A DNA stretch of 6,065 nt from JAKBCQ01 sp021807585 (GCA_027325115.1 DAHWFG010000026.1:1-6065); one strand, 5' to 3'. Shown: positions 1 to 6,030, counted from the stretch's first letter. Translations and numbers: made by a program. The notes: generated by a model not told the origin, from the letters alone.

Positions 1-2686
1 GCGCCGCGGGAAGCGTCGGTCCCGACAAATTCGGCGACGACATGCCGAGAAGCGGATTCCCGGAAAGCGTTACGTTCGACGGCGATACCGCCGCGTTTGA
101 AGCCGATTGCGCCGTTCCGTTCGAACTCGAAGATCCCTGCGTTCCACTCGAACTCAAAGCTCCCTGAGCGACCTGAGTTCCACTCGAACTCGAAGAACCG
201 GATGTTCCGACCGAACTCGAAGCTCCCTGAGCGACCTGAGCTCCGATCGTGCCCGAAGCTCCCTGAGCGACCGTCGTCCCGCTCGAATTCAAGGAACCCT
301 GCGTTCCGCCTGAACTCGAAGAGCCCGGAGCGACCGTCGTCCCGCTCGAATTCGCCGTTCCCACAATGTTTCCAGATGTGTTGGAATCGGTACGCGGCGA
401 TTCAAGACTCGGGGGATCGATCGGAGCGCCCGCGTTCGCGTTCGTGTTCGACGACTCCGAAGCCGAGGTCGAATTGACGCTTGGACTGGAGGACATTCCT
501 TTAAGAGCGTCGGGAGGAAGCTCGCGCGGCGGAGGCGTCGAATCGGCGACGACGCCGATTCCTCCGGTCGATCCCGACCCCGATCCGCTTGACCCCATTC
601 CGGCATTCGCGCCCGACGCCGATCCGCCCGTTCCCGAGCCCGAGCCGCCGGATCCCGTTCCCGAACCCCCCGTTCCCGATCCAGCGTTCGCGCCCAATCC
701 AGAACCCGCGTCATTTAAGGAATTGCCGGCAAGCGCACTTGTCGACCCTCCGCCGAGCGCCGCGCCGTTCGACGATCCCGCCTTTGTGCCGTTCGCCGCG
801 CCCGAAGACGAATTCGAGCCGATGCTCGATCCCGAATTCGATCCCGTACCGGAACTTCCCAGGGCGTTCGAACCGACGGGATATCGCGCGATCCGGCTCG
901 ACGGAACCGGATAGCCGCCGGACCCGCTCGAAGGCGAAGCATAAACGCGTGATCGGATCGGCGAATTCACCGACGACGATCCCGAACTCGTCGATCGGTT
1001 TGGGTTCGTCGAGGAATTCAAATTCCCCAACCCGTTGGGATTCGTCGATGAACTCGAATTCGCCGTTCCGTTGGAGTTCGTCGACGCGTTTGAATTCGCC
1101 GTCCCGTAGGGGTTCGTCGAGGATTCGGAATTCCCCCACGAGTTGGAATTCATCGATCCGTTGATATTATCACCCGCGATCGATCCCTGTCGCGGTCGGC
1201 CCGAGGAACCCGAACTCGATCCGCCTCCGATCGGTCCCGAGCCGATCGAAATCGGGCTCGACGACGACCCGGGATATCCGGGGAATTGCGGACCCGAATC
1301 GTTCGAAGCGACGTTTGGATATCCGGATATGCCGATTCGAGGACGATTGGAGCCCGCGTTCGCGTTCTCAGTCGCGTCTGTGGATTGATCGTTGTTGGAA
1401 TCTCCCGAGTCGCGGTTCCACGCGGGCAAGCGTCCCTCGCCGAACGATCTCGGAACCATTCCGCCCCCTCCCGAGGGATTGAGCAGGCGCGAGTTCGAAT
1501 CAGTCGCGGGGACGGCGTCGCGCCAAACGTAAGCCTCGGGATCGTTCGCGCGATCGCCCCCCGAACCCGATCCCGAGCCCGATGATCGCCGCGACGACGA
1601 TCCCCCTCCCGACGATCCCGAGCTGCGAAAGCTCGAAGGAATCGAATCGGTCGGCCGAGGCGGATTCGTGTCGTTCTCGGCGAGAAGCTTTTTGCGATCG
1701 AAATCAATCCCCGAATCGGGATATGTAATCACCCAATTCTGATCGACAAGCTCATATCCGAACGCGATCCCCATCTTTTCAAGCAGATTTCGCGCCTCGT
1801 AATAAGGCCTGATGCCGTCGGGACGAATGATGAAGAGAACGTATGGAACTCGTTGATCACCGTCTTTGGTAGGCGTTTGTTGTATCCGGGTCGTCTCACG
1901 CACCACCGCCGCGGCGAGGGGATTCGTTCGAACCGAATAACCTGTGTTAATATCCAGCATCGATAATGTTAGACCGAGGGGCTGAACGGTTACGGTCCCG
2001 CTTGCGCATTCGATCGGAATCGGATGTTGCCACGTTCCCCCCGCGCCTTTGTACGGGAAGACCGCGTAAGTTCCGCCTTGAACCGCGAGTTGGTTCGAGC
2101 GATCGAGATCGGCTTTTTCCTCGTCGCGGCGACGGGCGAGGACGTCTCGTTCCATCGCGACGACTTCGTTCTCGGTTTCCGCGGACTGGGCGCGTTTGGC
2201 GAGCGCGTTCGCCTGCGCTCGAATCAACGCCTCGCGGCGCTTCCAGCGCTCGGCCTCGGCGATCGCGATCTTGTGCGAATCGAGCAATGCCCGCGCCTTG
2301 CCGTCGATCACTTCCGAGCGTTTCGTCTCTTCCTCGCGAACGGCCGCGATTCTGGAAAGTTCAACCGCGGTCGGATCATTGATCTCGGGCTCTTCCTCGG
2401 GCTCGGCGGCGATCTCGGGCTTGATCTCGTCGACTCGTTTCGGCTTAGGCTTGGGCTTCGGCTTCGGATCCTCGACCGTTTTCGGTTTCGGCTGCGGAGT
2501 CTCGGCGATCACGACCGCTTCGGTCGTTGCGACGCGATTCGTATTCGGCTTTTTGTACATCGAGACGATCAGAGCGAGCGTTCCCGCTACCGATGCGAGC
2601 GCGAGTACGACGGGCGCGAGCTCGAACGCGATCCGCGCGCTACGCGGGCGATCGATTTTCGCTCCGGCATCGGCCTCTTCCCGCAT
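1..2686 (-). CDS. Membrane-anchored Ser/Gly/Asn-rich repeat protein, partial (3' end outside window)
   Basis: The frame is open from ATG 2686 to base 1 (at least 895 codons, no stop), so the C-terminus is missing. The start is well supported: GGAGG at 2698-2694 lies 7 nt upstream, and the next in-frame Met is residue 43. Domains read from translation: a hydrophobic helix at about 19-43; a Pro/Lys spacer at 64-84 (PKPKPKPKPK) followed by an acidic stretch to 102; a charged Ala/Glu/Arg-rich helical, probably coiled-coil segment at 108-197; a globular domain at about 204-335 with the motifs GGTYAVFPYKG, TWQHPIPIEC, VPYVLFIIRPDGIRPYYEAR and GIAFGYELVDQNW; then Ser/Gly/Asn/Thr low complexity from about 345 to the end with tandem repeats. 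The order helix, Pro-Lys spacer, coiled coil, globular domain resembles TonB/TolA-type proteins. The globular domain resembles hypothetical planctomycete proteins I have seen, sometimes near ExbB/ExbD-like genes (from memory). Topology is unclear, since positive charges flank both sides of the helix. Function unknown. It lies 198 nt downstream of hldE on the same strand. Confidence 0.88.
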   Translation of the reverse strand, partial: MREEADAGAKIDRPRSARIAFELAPVVLALASVAGTLALIVSMYKKPNTNRVATTEAVVIAETPQPKPKTVEDPKPKPKPKPKRVDEIKPEIAAEPEEEPEINDPTAVELSRIAAVREEETKRSEVIDGKARALLDSHKIAIAEAERWKRREALIRAQANALAKRAQSAETENEVVAMERDVLARRRDEEKADLDRSNQLAVQGGTYAVFPYKGAGGTWQHPIPIECASGTVTVQPLGLTLSMLDINTGYSVRTNPLAAAVVRETTRIQQTPTKDGDQRVPYVLFIIRPDGIRPYYEARNLLEKMGIAFGYELVDQNWVITYPDSGIDFDRKKLLAENDTNPPRPTDSIPSSFRSSGSSGGGSSSRRSSGSGSGSGGDRANDPEAYVWRDAVPATDSNSRLLNPSGGGGMVPRSFGEGRLPAWNRDSGDSNNDQSTDATENANAGSNRPRIGISGYPNVASNDSGPQFPGYPGSSSSPISIGSGPIGGGSSSGSSGRPRQGSIAGDNINGSMNSNSWGNSESSTNPYGTANSNASTNSNGTANSSSSTNPNGLGNLNSSTNPNRSTSSGSSSVNSPIRSRVYASPSSGSGGYPVPSSRIARYPVGSNALGSSGTGSNSGSSIGSNSSSGAANGTKAGSSNGAALGGGSTSALAGNSLNDAGSGLGANAGSGTGGSGTGSGGSGSGTGGSASGANAGMGSSGSGSGSTGGIGVVADSTPPPRELPPDALKGMSSSPSVNSTSASESSNTNANAGAPIDPPSLESPRTDSNTSGNIVGTANSSGTTVAPGSSSSGGTQGSLNSSGTTVAQGASGTIGAQVAQGASSSVGTSGSSSSSGTQVAQGALSSSGTQGSSSSNGTAQSASNAAVSPSNVTLSGNPLLGMSSPNLSGPTLPAA
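95..360 (-). repeat. Imperfect higher-order repeat, SSSGTQVAQGA type
   Basis: Inside the repeat protein (about residues 776-865) units such as NSSGTTVAQGA, SSSGTQVAQGA and SSSGTQGS recur. At DNA level the plus-strand block agctccctgagcgacc occurs at 158, 221 and 257, with a diverged copy ending at 335 (start about 320). Spacings are therefore 63, 36 and 63 nt, a 99-nt super-period. An identical 26-nt block occurs at 265-290 and 328-353. All offsets are multiples of three, so the frame is kept. Confidence 0.8.
560..715 (-). repeat. Gly/Ser low-complexity tract in the repeat protein
   Basis: The minus-strand frame reads as an almost pure Gly/Ser/Thr/Ala tract (for example GSGTGGSGTGSGGSGSGTGG) made of GGA, TCG, GGC and ACG codons. 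A shorter similar tract with Arg (SSGGGSSSRRSSGSGSGSGG) lies at about 1575-1640. Such tracts are flexible linkers, and at DNA level they are prone to slippage. Confidence 0.65.
989..1132 (-). repeat. Four tandem 36-bp (12-residue) coding repeats
   Basis: Four units begin at 1132, 1096, 1060 and 1024 on the minus strand, in the frame of the repeat protein (residues 519-566). They translate as NSESSTNPYGTA, NSNASTNSNGTA, NSSSSTNPNGLG and NLNSSTNPNRST, consensus N-S-x-S-S-T-N-P-N-G-T-A. The units differ mostly by base substitutions, and the length of 36 bp is strictly kept. Confidence 0.85.
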
Positions 2687-2884
2687 ACAAAAGCCTCCGT
2701 CGAAGGACGATCGGCGATTCAAGCCAAGACATGAAAACCGCCGCGTCGACTCGATCCCAAAGTCGAGCCGATATCCGCCTCATCGGCCGAAAACGATCAC
2801 CGGCTTGAGCCCGACGTCGTTTCAGACAGCGATCGATTCATCAGCGAAAACGAGACATCGAAACAATCCATCATGCATGTTCTT
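2687..2884. other. 198-nt gap between hldE and the repeat-protein gene
   Basis: Apart from the Shine-Dalgarno at 2698-2694 nothing firm is visible. Short inverted repeats (a 5-bp stem at about 2749-2767 and a 3-4 bp stem at about 2801-2811) lack a following T-run on the minus strand, so no intrinsic terminator is called. No good -35/-10 pair was found. The gap could hold a promoter of a sigma class not recognisable by eye, or be the spacer of an operon. Confidence 0.4.
2694..2698 (-). promoter_or_regulatory. Shine-Dalgarno of the repeat-protein gene
   Basis: The minus strand reads GGAGG here, followed by 7 nt and ATG at 2686-2684. It is a full anti-16S match at ideal spacing and fixes the start of the long partial gene. 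Confidence 0.8.
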
Positions 2885-4468
2885 TTATGATTCAGGAACC
2901 GATTCGCGGAGCGTCGCGGCTCGACTCGCGAGTTTCGGCGCCGGAGGCGCGGACTGAGGTGCGTGCGCGACGAGACCGAGCTCGGCCGATCGTTTCACAA
3001 GATGCGAAGTCGACCGTCCCTCGACGAGCGGGATCAGCACAAGCTCGCCGCCGGCGTCCTCGACAATCTCACGACCCACGACCTGATCGGGGCGATAATC
3101 GCCCCCTTTCACCAGAACGTCGGGGACGATCGCGCGGATCAACTCTTCGGGGGTTTCCTCGTCGAACACCACGACAAGATCCACATACTCAAGCGCCGCT
3201 AAAACCTCGGCGCGGTCGTCTTGCGATTGAAGCGGCCGCGCCGGCCCTTTCAACATCTGAACGCTCGTATCGGAATTGAGCCCGACGACGAGCACGTCTC
3301 CCAGCTTCGAAGCCTGACGCAAAAGCCTGACATGCCCCACGTGCAGCAGGTCGAAACAACCGTTCGTGAAAACGATCTTCTTGCCCGAGCTTTTGCGACG
3401 CGCGATCTCCGCCAGAAACGCGGTCCGATCGAGCCGTTTGGGGCTCTCGGCGTGTCGATGCGCCAGCAGATCGTCGAGCAGCTCGCCGCGCGAAAGGAGC
3501 GCCACGCCGATCTTTTCGACCTCGAGCCCCCCCGCGACGTTGCCGAGCGCCGCGGCCTCGTCGTAACTCGCTCCGTCCGCCAAACAGAGCCCGATCACCG
3601 CGAGCACCATATCCCCCGCGCCCGTGATATCATACACCTGTCGCGGTCGAGTCGGATGGATCGCCGAGACTCCGTCGCGACGGCAAACCGCCATCCCGTC
3701 GCGGTCGAGTGTGACGATCGCCGCCTCGAGATTGAGCCGATGAACGAGCGAGTTCCCCGCCAAGATCGCGTCCGAGGGGTCGCGGATCGGCGCTCCCGTC
3801 GCAAGCTGAGCCTCGAGCCGATTCGGAGTGATCGCCGTAACCCCTCGATATTTGGCGTAATTCCCCCCTCGAATCGGATCGACGATCACCGGGACACGCC
3901 GCGTTCGTGCCAGATCAATCAAAAAATTCAAAAGAGCCGGCGTGCAAACCCCCTTATCATAATCCGAAACGAGGATGATGTCCGCCGAGCGAGCCGCTTC
4001 GGTCAAGTGCGCCGCGAGCGCCATCTCGACGCTCGAAGAAACGGGCGTGCGATCCTCGTAATCGACCCGGATCATCTGCTGTGGATGTCGATCTTGCGCG
4101 CGGCCGATGTATCGCTCTTTCAATGTCGTAGGCCGCCCCTCGATCGGGATCAAATAACGGTCGCCGATCGACATATCCGCAAGGATTCGCCTGGCGACTT
4201 CGGCTTCGATATCGGCGCCGACGACCGCGATGAGATCGACTTCGGCCTCAAGCGCTTTCAGCATCGTCGCGACGCTCGCCGCGCCTCCCAAACGATGCTC
4301 GCGACGATCGGCGCGCAAAAGAGGAACCGGCGCCTCTTGGCTGATCCGCTCGGCGTCTCCCCAAACGTAACGATCAAGGATCAAATCGCCGAGAACGAGC
4401 ACGCGCGGCCGACCGAGCGTTTCAACGCGCCGAATGAGGTCGAAATCTTCCACCCCGCCGTCCTCCAT
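2885..4468 (-). CDS. hldE: Bifunctional D-glycero-D-manno-heptose-7-phosphate kinase / heptose-1-phosphate adenylyltransferase
   Basis: The product phosphorylates heptose 7-phosphate at C1 and, after GmhB removes the 7-phosphate, adenylylates heptose 1-phosphate to ADP-heptose for the LPS inner core; it is cytoplasmic. The length is 527 residues against roughly 475-490 usual. Domain 1 (about 20-330) is a PfkB/ribokinase-type kinase: VLGDLILDRY near 25-34, GGAAS at 61-65, SDYDKG at 168-173 and DITGAGD at 280-286 with the catalytic Asp at 286; the family usually has DTTGAGD. Domain 2 (about 363-493) is a cytidylyltransferase-fold nucleotidyltransferase: TNGCFDLLHVGH at 368-379 with the HxGH signature, KGGDY at 454-458 and STSHLVKR at 486-493. 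A Pro/Ala-rich tail of about 34 residues is extra. Both activities look intact. The start is uncertain: ATG 4468 is chosen, but GTG 4453 has GGAGG (4466-4462) 8 nt upstream. The frame stays open to ATG 4666, but that extension is Arg/Ser-rich and unlike the family. No gmhA or gmhB is in the window. Confidence 0.96.
   Translation of the reverse strand: MEDGGVEDFDLIRRVETLGRPRVLVLGDLILDRYVWGDAERISQEAPVPLLRADRREHRLGGAASVATMLKALEAEVDLIAVVGADIEAEVARRILADMSIGDRYLIPIEGRPTTLKERYIGRAQDRHPQQMIRVDYEDRTPVSSSVEMALAAHLTEAARSADIILVSDYDKGVCTPALLNFLIDLARTRRVPVIVDPIRGGNYAKYRGVTAITPNRLEAQLATGAPIRDPSDAILAGNSLVHRLNLEAAIVTLDRDGMAVCRRDGVSAIHPTRPRQVYDITGAGDMVLAVIGLCLADGASYDEAAALGNVAGGLEVEKIGVALLSRGELLDDLLAHRHAESPKRLDRTAFLAEIARRKSSGKKIVFTNGCFDLLHVGHVRLLRQASKLGDVLVVGLNSDTSVQMLKGPARPLQSQDDRAEVLAALEYVDLVVVFDEETPEELIRAIVPDVLVKGGDYRPDQVVGREIVEDAGGELVLIPLVEGRSTSHLVKRSAELGLVAHAPQSAPPAPKLASRAATLRESVPES
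4451..4466 (-). promoter_or_regulatory. Shine-Dalgarno and alternative GTG start of hldE
   Basis: The minus strand reads GGAGG at 4466-4462, overlapping the last base of ATG 4468, then 8 nt, then an in-frame GTG at 4453-4451. A start there gives VEDFDLIRRVETLGRPRVLV and 522 residues, still with enough sequence ahead of the kinase GD motif. ATG 4468 itself has no comparable ribosome binding site. Which start is used cannot be settled from sequence alone. Confidence 0.5.
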
Positions 4469-4740
4469 GACACCGCGGCCTGAGAATCGCCCGTGTTCTA
4501 GCCGAACTTCACACACTCGACAAGGCGAAATCGCTCTCTCGAAGCGATCGAACGATCGCCTTACACGTATAGGAAAGTCCTTGAACGAGGAGGTCGACGA
4601 GCGCGCGGAGGTCGACGGTTGAAGGACGCCTCGTCGACTCCCTCGTTCCCGATTCCGAATTGTCAAAGAGCGTCCCGGCCCGATCTCACGGTCGCCCGGG
4701 CTTGTTGCATTGTTGATGACAATTTCACATCAAGCGAACG
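4469..4740. other. 272-nt intergenic region upstream of hldE
   Basis: It contains an 11-nt direct repeat, ggaggtcgacg, at 4589-4599 and 4607-4617 (18 nt apart), a perfect minus-strand TTGACA at 4666-4661 without a recognisable -10 at 16-18 nt, and a small hairpin at 4713-4733. On the minus strand the region is open in the hldE frame back to ATG 4666. The inferred product there is Arg/Ser-rich and lacks family resemblance, so it is treated as leader. Confidence 0.45.
4713..4733 (-). terminator. Weak hairpin just after the hypothetical gene
   Basis: The minus strand has TTGATG, a 9-nt loop and CATCAA, a perfect 6-bp stem 7 nt beyond the TGA at 4743-4741. The stem is AT-rich and no T-run follows, so this is at best a poor candidate for an intrinsic terminator. 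Confidence 0.2.
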
Positions 4741-5625
4741 TCATGGACATCGACCGACCGAGAAATCGAGTGTCGCCGTCGTGAGATTTCGCTCGAACTC
4801 GAAGGTTTCGCCGGCGATGGACTCGCAGAGCCGACGCCGCCTCGATATCGCATCGAGCAGCGGCGGAATCTTTGGCGCCGGCGATGCCCGTCGCGATCGA
4901 GACTCGCTTCGCCGGGTCGAATTCTTCCTGGAATGCGAATGCTTCTGGGGGGGCGAACCGGTGTGGGAGCGCGGACTCTTCTGGGATGGCGAACCTCCGT
5001 GTGAGCCCTTTTCAACGAATTCCTTTTCACAAACGCCGGCTCGGTCGGCGCCTCGCCCTCCCGGAATCAACATTTCGGGGCTGGTGATCGGCCGGGACGG
5101 CGAACCGGTCTGGGAGGGCGAACCGCCGGGTGAGCCGGTTTTCAATGCGCCATTTTCACAAATGCCGGCTCGGTCGGCGCCTCGCCCTCCCGGATTCGCG
5201 TCGCGCAATCCTTGCCGTCGTTCCTTTTGCAACCGTCGCAACTCGGCCATTGTTCCGGCCAAACAACGCAGAAGATGCGCCTCGTATTTGATGATCGTTT
5301 GAAGCGTCGACTGATCCCGCGAAACGTGACGATCTTGAGCGTTCGCCGGATCTTCGCAAGTTGCGGTCGATCCGGCTTCGATTGCTCCGAACTTCACGTC
5401 GATCTCGCATCGGATGACGCGATCGATCCGCCACAAATAGAGAGCAGCACGCTGAGCGTACAAGGTTTCGAGCGCCCCGACGGGACACAATTCTGGAACG
5501 ACGATCTCGCGGTGTGCGAGCCAATCTTCGAGCTTTTCAACCCCCTCGATCAAGGGATTGGTTGGCGAAAACTCGGGTATGGGATTGTGCGGATCAACGA
5601 CTGGGCGGGTTAGGGTGCTGTTCAT
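4741..5625 (-). CDS. Planctomycete-type hypothetical protein with repeat-derived C-terminal half
   Basis: Encodes 294 residues. The N-terminal part (about 18-140) looks like a real folded, mostly helical domain: NPLIEGVEKLEDWLAHREIV at 23-42, ALETLYAQRAALYLWRIDRV at 51-70, then TLQTIIKYEAHLLRCLAGTM near 107-126 and a basic helix ending RRLQKERRQG. From memory this resembles a family of hypothetical proteins common in planctomycetes, often in many copies per genome; its function is unknown and no catalytic motif is visible. Residues 145-187 and 188-230 are two copies of a 43-residue repeat (PGGRGADRAG, SPGGSPSQ) encoded by a dispersed palindromic DNA repeat. The tail after it is Arg/Ser-rich and then unremarkable, probably read-through of formerly non-coding DNA. 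ATG 5625 is the only Met ahead of the conserved part; its ribosome site is weak (GAAAGAAT). No signal peptide or membrane helix. Confidence 0.75.
   Translation of the reverse strand: MNSTLTRPVVDPHNPIPEFSPTNPLIEGVEKLEDWLAHREIVVPELCPVGALETLYAQRAALYLWRIDRVIRCEIDVKFGAIEAGSTATCEDPANAQDRHVSRDQSTLQTIIKYEAHLLRCLAGTMAELRRLQKERRQGLRDANPGGRGADRAGICENGALKTGSPGGSPSQTGSPSRPITSPEMLIPGGRGADRAGVCEKEFVEKGSHGGSPSQKSPRSHTGSPPQKHSHSRKNSTRRSESRSRRASPAPKIPPLLDAISRRRRLCESIAGETFEFERNLTTATLDFSVGRCP
4952..5065. repeat. Palindromic dispersed-type repeat, copy 2 (degraded)
   Basis: Offset from copy 1 by exactly 129 bp (43 codons). The segment 5024-5065 matches 5153-5194 at 41 of 42 positions, including 31 identical bases at 5035-5065. 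The left arm (4984-5009) has drifted and pairs worse with 5036-5061. The half unit at 4952-4969 matches 5098-5115 at 17 of 18 positions but is separated from the left arm by an 18-nt insertion. Confidence 0.7.
5098..5194. repeat. Palindromic dispersed-type repeat, copy 1
   Basis: Arms at 5113-5138 and 5165-5190 are inverted repeats matching at 21 of 26 positions around a 26-nt loop. One arm translates as EGEPPGEP on the plus strand, the other as EGEAPTEP on the minus strand in another frame. These phrases resemble recurrent repeat translations in planctomycete proteins (from memory). The element is preceded at 5098-5115 by an extra half unit, GEPVWE. It lies within the coding frame of the hypothetical gene. 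Confidence 0.7.
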
Positions 5626-5732
5626 GGCGATTATTCTTTCGTTAAGGTTGATCGATGTCGCGTTTTGTCATGAATCGTCTTGAATCGATTGCTATCAGGC
5701 GGAAGCGATTGAATCAATTGCGTGATCATCGT

Positions 5733-5761
5733 TTGTCTGACGCATCTCTAGTGGATATTAT
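5733..5761 (+). promoter_or_regulatory. Sigma70-like promoter
   Basis: TTGTCT at 5733-5738 (4 of 6 to TTGACA), a 17-nt spacer and TATTAT at 5756-5761 (5 of 6 to TATAAT). It would start transcription near 5768 and could drive the gene at 6031 with a leader of about 260 nt. The -10 box lies in an 18-bp near-palindrome. Confidence 0.45.
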
Positions 5762-5770
5762 ATGATATCC
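5753..5770. repeat. 18-bp near-perfect palindrome over the -10 box
   Basis: The sequence is ggatattatatgatatcc: GGATAT and ATATCC are perfect inverted arms, and the inner six bases continue the symmetry except for one pair. Its place across the -10 element fits a repressor operator, but this is inference; AT-rich palindromes also arise by chance. Confidence 0.4.
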
Positions 5771-5986
5771 GGGATGATACGTCAACTGATTTTCGGTAAA
5801 GTTGCATTTTCTGTGGAACAACGAAATGCGCTGCCGTATATGAAACGATTTTTGCTCTCTACCCGCATGCGGGGAGGGGTCGATTTTTGTGCGCACGACG
5901 AGGAACGTATCGTCATGAATGGAGAGGAAAAGCCGGTCTATAAATGCAATTCGATTATCGAATTTAACGTTATGGTCCTGGCTTAA
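5762..5986 (+). CDS. Doubtful small open frame, 74 codons
   Basis: The frame gives MISGMIRQLIFGKVAFSVEQ and ends with a TAA at 5984-5986. No family was recognised. Against it: no Shine-Dalgarno before ATG 5762, 5774 or 5840; the first ATG sits inside the palindrome and before the expected transcription start; third-position base use is not GC-biased, unlike the real genes nearby; and two perfect palindromes interrupt it. For it: an uninterrupted frame in AT-richer DNA and a promoter in the right place. More likely a leader or untranslated region than a gene. Confidence 0.2.
   Translation: MISGMIRQLIFGKVAFSVEQRNALPYMKRFLLSTRMRGGVDFCAHDEERIVMNGEEKPVYKCNSIIEFNVMVLA
5862..5873. repeat. Perfect 12-bp palindrome CCCGCATGCGGG
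   Basis: Imperfect pairing extends it to about 5857-5878 (ctct/aggg with one mismatch), giving a hairpin of the CTC-CCGCATGCGG-GAG type. Similar short palindromes are scattered in intergenic DNA of many GC-rich bacteria. It has no following T-run. Confidence 0.5.
5948..5964. repeat. Perfect palindrome AATTCGAT-T-ATCGAATT
   Basis: Two 8-bp arms surround a single T. It lies 66 nt upstream of the GTG at 6031. It could be a binding site for a dimeric regulator; the arm words GAATTCGA/TCGAATT are however common in this genome segment. Confidence 0.4.
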
Positions 5987-6030
5987 GACGGTTTTCTTCG
6001 TCGGCGTGTATAGCGGAGGGGATTGGAAAC

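Larger units (their letters stand above)
5626..6030. other. Divergent intergenic region, AT-richer, with several palindromes
   Basis: Lies between the minus-strand hypothetical gene and the plus-strand gene starting at 6031. It holds the direct repeats tgaatcgattgc (5681-5692) and tgaatcaattgc (5710-5721), a candidate promoter (5733-5761), palindromes at 5753-5770, 5862-5873 and 5948-5964, and a Shine-Dalgarno at 6015-6019. No clear promoter for the minus-strand gene was found. Confidence 0.5.

Noticed and set aside
95..360. CRISPR-like array from regular repeats
   Set aside because: Repeats are coding, imperfect, kept in frame and without unique spacers; they belong to the repeat protein.
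97..1707. Several open frames on both strands (for example 97-477, 366-914, 589-1164, 1150-1707 minus)
   Set aside because: All are out-of-frame or antisense readings of the Ser/Gly/Asn repeats. A repeat with few stop-forming words is open in many frames.
2747..2812. Terminator between hldE and the repeat-protein gene
   Set aside because: Only 3-5 bp stems and no T-run on the minus strand.
2024..2957. Overlapping plus-strand open frames of 236 and 253 codons
   Set aside because: They lie opposite the 5' part of the long minus-strand repeat protein, which has a Shine-Dalgarno, a membrane helix and a folded domain. The plus-strand products are low-complexity mirrors.
3221..4483. 420-codon plus-strand open frame opposite hldE
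   Set aside because: Antisense to a clear, motif-complete hldE; the product is Arg/Asp-rich without family features. Such mirror frames arise from the TCG/CGA/GAT-rich codon use.
4469..4666. 66-residue N-terminal extension of HldE to ATG 4666
   Set aside because: Arg/Ser-rich, no resemblance to HldE N-termini, and a better start with a Shine-Dalgarno exists downstream.
4638..4666. Minus-strand promoter based on TTGACA at 4666-4661
   Set aside because: The hexamer is perfect, but at 17 nt the -10 position reads AGGGAG and no alternative -10 fits.
4619..5302. 227-codon plus-strand frame with GEPVWEGEPPGEP and PARSAPRPPG repeats
   Set aside because: Opposite the conserved hypothetical gene; its repeats are the plus-strand reading of the palindromic element, and it starts in non-coding DNA without a ribosome site.
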